Positions 26,575-29,183 of a DNA stretch of 29,183 bases are shown here, in pieces (positions within the stretch are counted from its first letter, which is position 1; each line of letters begins with the position of its first letter). The position numbers and the translations under genes are program-made. A model generated the notes under the pieces. That model made no database searches. It was not told where the DNA came from and saw nothing but the letters and a program-made list of their open reading frames with translations. The DNA comes from an uncultured Clostridia bacterium (GTDB lineage: Bacteria > Bacillota > Clostridia > Oscillospirales > Ruminococcaceae). The DNA is taken from the NCBI GenBank assembly GCA_938014915.1, contig CALLQQ010000113.1, positions 1 through 29,183 on the forward strand, read 5' to 3'.

Positions 26575-26603
26575 TTGCAAAAGCTATTGCAATATATTAT
26601 ACA
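26575..26603 (+). promoter_or_regulatory. Predicted promoter of the 60-residue membrane protein
   Basis: TTGCAA (26575-26580) and TATACA (26598-26603) are separated by exactly 17 bases, 46 bp before ATG 26650. Confidence 0.5.
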
Positions 26604-26649
26604 ATGTGTTAATATAAAGGCAGATGGGATAGATGAAGGAGGAAAGGTC

Positions 26650-26832
26650 ATGAAAAGCCGTAAAGAGTGTGACTTAATTACCTATTCGGATCAACTGATG
26701 ATGGACGATTATCTAGCAGAAGTAAAAAGCTTCGGATTTTTTCGTTCTATCTTTGTTACGGGTATGTCGATGACAGTATTCTGCCTAACGCCATTTATGG
26801 TGATGTTGTATATAGGTTTAATAATATTATGA
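26650..26832 (+). CDS. Small membrane protein of unknown function (60 aa)
   Basis: I do not recognise this protein. It starts at ATG 26650 (MKSRKECDLITYSDQ), with a perfect AAGGAGG (26636-26642) upstream; the longer frame from 26575 overlaps the promoter and is unlikely. The polar first 30 residues contain an acidic stretch (MMDDYLAEVKS). One membrane segment covers about 34-60 (FFRSIFVTGMSM then FCLTPFMVMLYIGLIIL) and runs to the C-terminus, so it is probably tail-anchored. It has its own promoter and lies alone between ydbT-like and the tRNAs. A good promoter and binding site argue that it is expressed. Confidence 0.65.
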   Translation: MKSRKECDLITYSDQLMMDDYLAEVKSFGFFRSIFVTGMSMTVFCLTPFMVMLYIGLIIL

Positions 26833-26881
26833 GGACACACAATAAACTATATATGTTCATAAGAAAAAATGAAATATTGTA

Positions 26882-26910
26882 TTGACTTTTGTCGGGGTAT
26901 GTTGTATAAT
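26882..26910 (+). promoter_or_regulatory. Promoter of the tRNA-Met/tRNA-Glu operon
   Basis: TTGACT (26882-26887), a 17-bp spacer and TATAAT (26905-26910). It has a near-perfect sigma-A match 47 bp before tRNA-Met, as expected of a strong stable-RNA promoter. Confidence 0.8.
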
Positions 26911-26956
26911 ATAATTCGTCACTGTTTATAGTGCATGCAAAAGCACTTTCTAATGT

Positions 26957-27033
26957 GGCGGCATAGCTCAGTTGGCTAGAGCATTCGGTTCATACCCGGA
27001 GTGTCGTTGGTTCGAGTCCGACTGCCGCTACCA
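26957..27033 (+). tRNA. tRNA-Met (anticodon CAT)
   Basis: A 77-nt cloverleaf including an encoded CCA. The acceptor GGCGGCA pairs with TGCCGCT, giving a G1-U72 wobble. D stem GCTC/GAGC, anticodon stem TTCGG/CCGGA with loop TTCATAC, T stem GTTGG/CCGAC with loop TTCGAGT. The anticodon stem lacks the three consecutive G-C pairs of initiator tRNA, so it is probably the elongator. A lysidine-modified tRNA-Ile2 cannot be excluded from the anticodon alone. Confidence 0.93.
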
Positions 27034-27040
27034 TTCTTTA

Positions 27041-27115
27041 GGCCCGTTGGTCAAGTGGTTAAGACATCGCCCTTTCACGGCGGTATCACGAGTTCGAATC
27101 TCGTACGGGTCACCA
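27041..27115 (+). tRNA. tRNA-Glu (anticodon TTC)
   Basis: A 75-nt cloverleaf including an encoded CCA. The acceptor GGCCCGT pairs with ACGGGTC, the anticodon stem is TCGCC/GGCGG with loop CTTTCAC, and the T loop is TTCGAAT. The anticodon TTC reads Glu codons. It lies 7 bp after tRNA-Met in the same transcript. Confidence 0.95.
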
Positions 27116-27123
27116 TGAATTTT

Positions 27124-27157
27124 CCCGTTAAGGCATCATGCTTTAACGGGAGTTTTA
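27124..27157 (+). terminator. Intrinsic terminator of the tRNA operon
   Basis: CCCGTTAA (27124-27131) pairs with TTAACGGG (27143-27150), with an inner GCA/TGC extension, and is followed by AGTTTTA. It begins eight bases after the tRNA-Glu CCA end. Confidence 0.85.
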
Positions 27158-27182
27158 TTATATTAAAAAAGGGGCGGAAGTT

Positions 27183-27773
27183 ATGACGGAAAAGGAAAAG
27201 ATGCTTGCTGGTGAATTGTATTATGCAGGCGACGAACTAGCTAAGGAGCTAAGACGGGCGAAATGCAAGATTCACGAGATAAATAATATGCATCCAGAAG
27301 AAATGCAGTCTAGGGAAGAAGCATTTAGGGGGCTATTTCATAGCATAGGCGAAAAATTCAATATCGAATCGCCTTTTTTCTGCGATTATGGTAGCAATAT
27401 CACAATCGGGGAAAATTTCTACGCTAATCATAATTGCGTTATTCTTGACTGTGCCAAGGTCGTAATTGGCGACAATGTTTTATTTGGCCCGAATGTCAGC
27501 ATCTTCACTGCTGGTCACCCCGTCGATATTGATTTAAGGCTTAAAAGTCTGGAATATGCATTCCCCATTACAATCGGGGATAATGTATGGATCGGTGGCG
27601 GGACAATTATAAATCCTGGAATAACTATCGGTGATGGATCCGTAATTGGAGCAGGAAGTGTTGTAACAAAGGATATTCCAGCGAATGTTGTTGCAGTTGG
27701 TAGTCCATGTAGAGTGCTGCGTGAAATTAATGACGACGATAAGATTAGGTATTTTAAAGACCGCACTGTATAA
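27183..27773 (+). CDS. Maltose/galactoside O-acetyltransferase-family protein
   Basis: A left-handed beta-helix acetyltransferase that moves acetyl from acetyl-CoA to a sugar hydroxyl (196 residues). The N-terminal Mac domain, MTEKEKMLAGELYYAGDELA, spans about 1-55. Hexapeptide repeats follow from about 70 (GSNITIGENFYANHNCVI) to 185. The catalytic His is His112 in FTAGHP. Near the end GSVVTKDIPANVVAVGSPCRVLREI is typical. GGGGCGG precedes the ATG. The true acceptor is unknown; such enzymes are often annotated as maltose acetyltransferase without proof. It is convergent with trpB2. Confidence 0.9.
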   Translation: MTEKEKMLAGELYYAGDELAKELRRAKCKIHEINNMHPEEMQSREEAFRGLFHSIGEKFNIESPFFCDYGSNITIGENFYANHNCVILDCAKVVIGDNVLFGPNVSIFTAGHPVDIDLRLKSLEYAFPITIGDNVWIGGGTIINPGITIGDGSVIGAGSVVTKDIPANVVAVGSPCRVLREINDDDKIRYFKDRTV

Positions 27774-27776
27774 ACA

Positions 27777-27807
27777 AATTGGCAGTATCATCATGATACT
27801 GCCAATT
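27777..27807. terminator. Bidirectional terminator between the acetyltransferase and trpB2
   Basis: AATTGGCAGTATCAT (27777-27791) and ATGATACTGCCAATT (27793-27807) are perfect complements around a single C, making a 31-bp inverted repeat between convergent genes. TCTTATA follows on plus and TGTTTAT on minus. Its symmetry and position make it a shared terminator. Confidence 0.85.
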
Positions 27808-27820
27808 CTTATATTTGAAA

Positions 27821-29183
27821 TTAATTGCCCACTTTCGGGAGTCCGTCAAATCCAATTTGCAATTCTTCGTCCGTGGGGATATAATCGCACATATTGCCGC
27901 TGCTGTAATTCATATATGCGCTCATATCAAAATAGCCTGTACCAGTTAGACCGAATAGGATTGTTTTTTCTTCGCCAGTTTCCTTACATTTTAGCGCTTC
28001 GTCAATTGTAGCACGGATAGCATGTGCCGATTCGGGCGCTGGTAGGATTGTTTCACATCTGGAGAAAATCGTCGCCGCCTCAAATACGGCGGATTGCTCC
28101 ACTGCCCTAGCCTCATCAAGATGCCCATCATGATATAGTTTAGATAGAATCGGCGACATTCCGTGATACCTCAATCCGCCAGCGTGGTTCGCCGACGGTA
28201 TGAAATCACCGCCGAGGGTATACATTTTTGCTAGGGGGGTTACCTTGCCCGTGTCGCAGAAATCATATGCATACTTCCCTCTTGTTAACGATGGGCACGA
28301 TGCAGGTTCAACGGCAATGAAGTAAGGATTTGCCTTACCGGTTAGCTTATCTTGCATGAATGGGGAAATTAGCCCGCCAAGGTTGGAGCCGCCGCCAGCG
28401 CATCCGATAACTATATCGGGATATTCGCCGAGTATCTCCATCGCCTTTTTAGTTTCTAGTCCGATTATGGATTGATGTAATAGAACTTGATTAAGCACGG
28501 ATCCTAGAACATAGCGGCATCCGTCAGTGGTGACAGCAGCCTCAACTGCTTCGGAAATTGCACATCCTAGGCTGCCCGTCGTGTCGGGATTATTCTCAAG
28601 GATTGCCCTGCCGACATTAGTTGTATTAGATGGGCTAGGTATTATACGAGTGCCGAATGTTTCCATGACGCCTTTGCGGTATGGTTTTTGTTCGTACGAT
28701 ACTTTTACCATATAAACGGTGAGCGGCAACTTGTAATAACTACAAGCCATTGCAAGAGCAGTCCCCCATTGACCTGCGCCCGTTTCCGTCGTTAGTGAGG
28801 TGAGTCCTTGCTTCTTTGCATAATAGGCTTGCGCCACTGCTGAATTGAGTTTATGCGATCCGGAGGTGTTGTTCCCCTCGAACTTATAATAAATTTTCGC
28901 TGGTGTGCCAAGCTCCTTTTCAAGATTATATGCACGAATTAATGGTGATGGGCGGAATATCTTATAGAATTCCTGAATTTCATCGGGTATATCGAAGTAG
29001 CGGGTAGTTTCGTCCATTTCCTGTTTGGCGAGTTCCTCACAGAAGATGGGATATAGATCCTGCGTTGATAATGGCTGCCCCGTTTCGGGATTTAGCATAG
29101 GATCGGGCTGCTGCGGCATATCGGCACGCACATTATACCATTGCTTTGGTATCTGGTCCTCACTTAAATAAAAACGATATGGT
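27821..29183 (-). CDS. trpB2: Tryptophan synthase beta-like chain, TrpB2 type (5' end cut by window)
   Basis: A PLP enzyme of the TrpB2 branch that condenses indole and serine to tryptophan. The frame is open to the window edge, with 453 residues visible before the stop; reading upstream gives PYRFYLSEDQIPKQWYN, so few residues are missing. The TrpB2-type N-terminal extension is present. RPSPLIRAYNLEKELGTPAKIYYK precedes the PLP lysine in NNTSGSHKLNSAVAQ. TETGAGQWGTALA, SPSNTTNVGRAI, GSVLNQVLLHQ and the phosphate-binding GCAGGGSNLGG are all intact. No trpA is seen in the window, which fits TrpB2 enzymes acting without TrpA. Confidence 0.93.
   Translation of the reverse strand, partial: PYRFYLSEDQIPKQWYNVRADMPQQPDPMLNPETGQPLSTQDLYPIFCEELAKQEMDETTRYFDIPDEIQEFYKIFRPSPLIRAYNLEKELGTPAKIYYKFEGNNTSGSHKLNSAVAQAYYAKKQGLTSLTTETGAGQWGTALAMACSYYKLPLTVYMVKVSYEQKPYRKGVMETFGTRIIPSPSNTTNVGRAILENNPDTTGSLGCAISEAVEAAVTTDGCRYVLGSVLNQVLLHQSIIGLETKKAMEILGEYPDIVIGCAGGGSNLGGLISPFMQDKLTGKANPYFIAVEPASCPSLTRGKYAYDFCDTGKVTPLAKMYTLGGDFIPSANHAGGLRYHGMSPILSKLYHDGHLDEARAVEQSAVFEAATIFSRCETILPAPESAHAIRATIDEALKCKETGEEKTILFGLTGTGYFDMSAYMNYSSGNMCDYIPTDEELQIGFDGLPKVGN

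Overview
The window is an AT-rich chromosomal segment that spans the origin-proximal region of a low-G+C Gram-positive bacterium, most likely an anaerobic member of the Clostridia. The evidence is the conserved order dnaA (divergent) / rpmH-rnpA-yidD-yidC-khpB-mnmE-mnmG-rsmG-noc-parA-parB-serS, a short YidC without the proteobacterial periplasmic domain, a Noc-type ParB paralogue, a YabE-like G5/3D cell-wall protein, a pair of bPH2 (YdbS/YdbT) proteins, and strong purine-rich ribosome binding sites. No mobile element, CRISPR array, prophage or rRNA was seen. Species assignment is not possible by eye.

Layout. 1-1336: dnaA on the minus strand, missing only its last few codons. 1337-1711: very AT-rich divergent intergenic region with the dnaA and rpmH promoters (origin candidate side, but without consensus DnaA boxes). 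1712-12653: plus-strand run for ribosomal protein L34, RNase P protein, membrane insertion (YidD, YidC, KhpB), tRNA wobble-uridine modification (MnmE, MnmG), 16S rRNA methylation (RsmG), nucleoid occlusion and chromosome segregation (Noc, ParA, ParB) and SerRS. Two identical perfect parS-type palindromes flank parA-parB. 12690-16644: acyl-ACP thioesterase, guaB, and a YabE-like cell-wall protein with a near-perfect sigma-A promoter. 16723-17892: alr on the minus strand, divergent from a DUF1273/SLOG gene and a divergent LCP-family gene. 19642-24586: minus-strand pstS-C-A-B phosphate importer preceded by an AGCS amino-acid:cation symporter. 24685-27773: two bPH2 membrane proteins, a 60-residue membrane protein of unknown function, tRNA-Met and tRNA-Glu, and a hexapeptide acetyltransferase. 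27821-29183: a TrpB2-type tryptophan synthase beta chain on the minus strand, cut at its 5' end.

How it fits together. The first 12.6 kb is the replication/segregation/translation core that radiates from the origin, with most genes transcribed away from dnaA. From 16.7 kb the content becomes envelope (Alr, YabE-like, LCP-like), transport (Pst, AGCS) and scattered metabolic genes, with more strand switching and compact shared terminators between convergent genes.

Most notable points. pstB has no ATG, GTG or TTG start that would keep its Walker A motif and apparently starts at ATT. The pstS stop codon sits in the loop of a perfect 15-bp hairpin ahead of pstC. One parS lies in a 38-bp perfect palindrome. 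Three perfect DnaA boxes lie in rsmG, noc and parB. The LCP homologue has lost its signature arginines. No wholly new multi-gene system was recognised; the window is mainly housekeeping.
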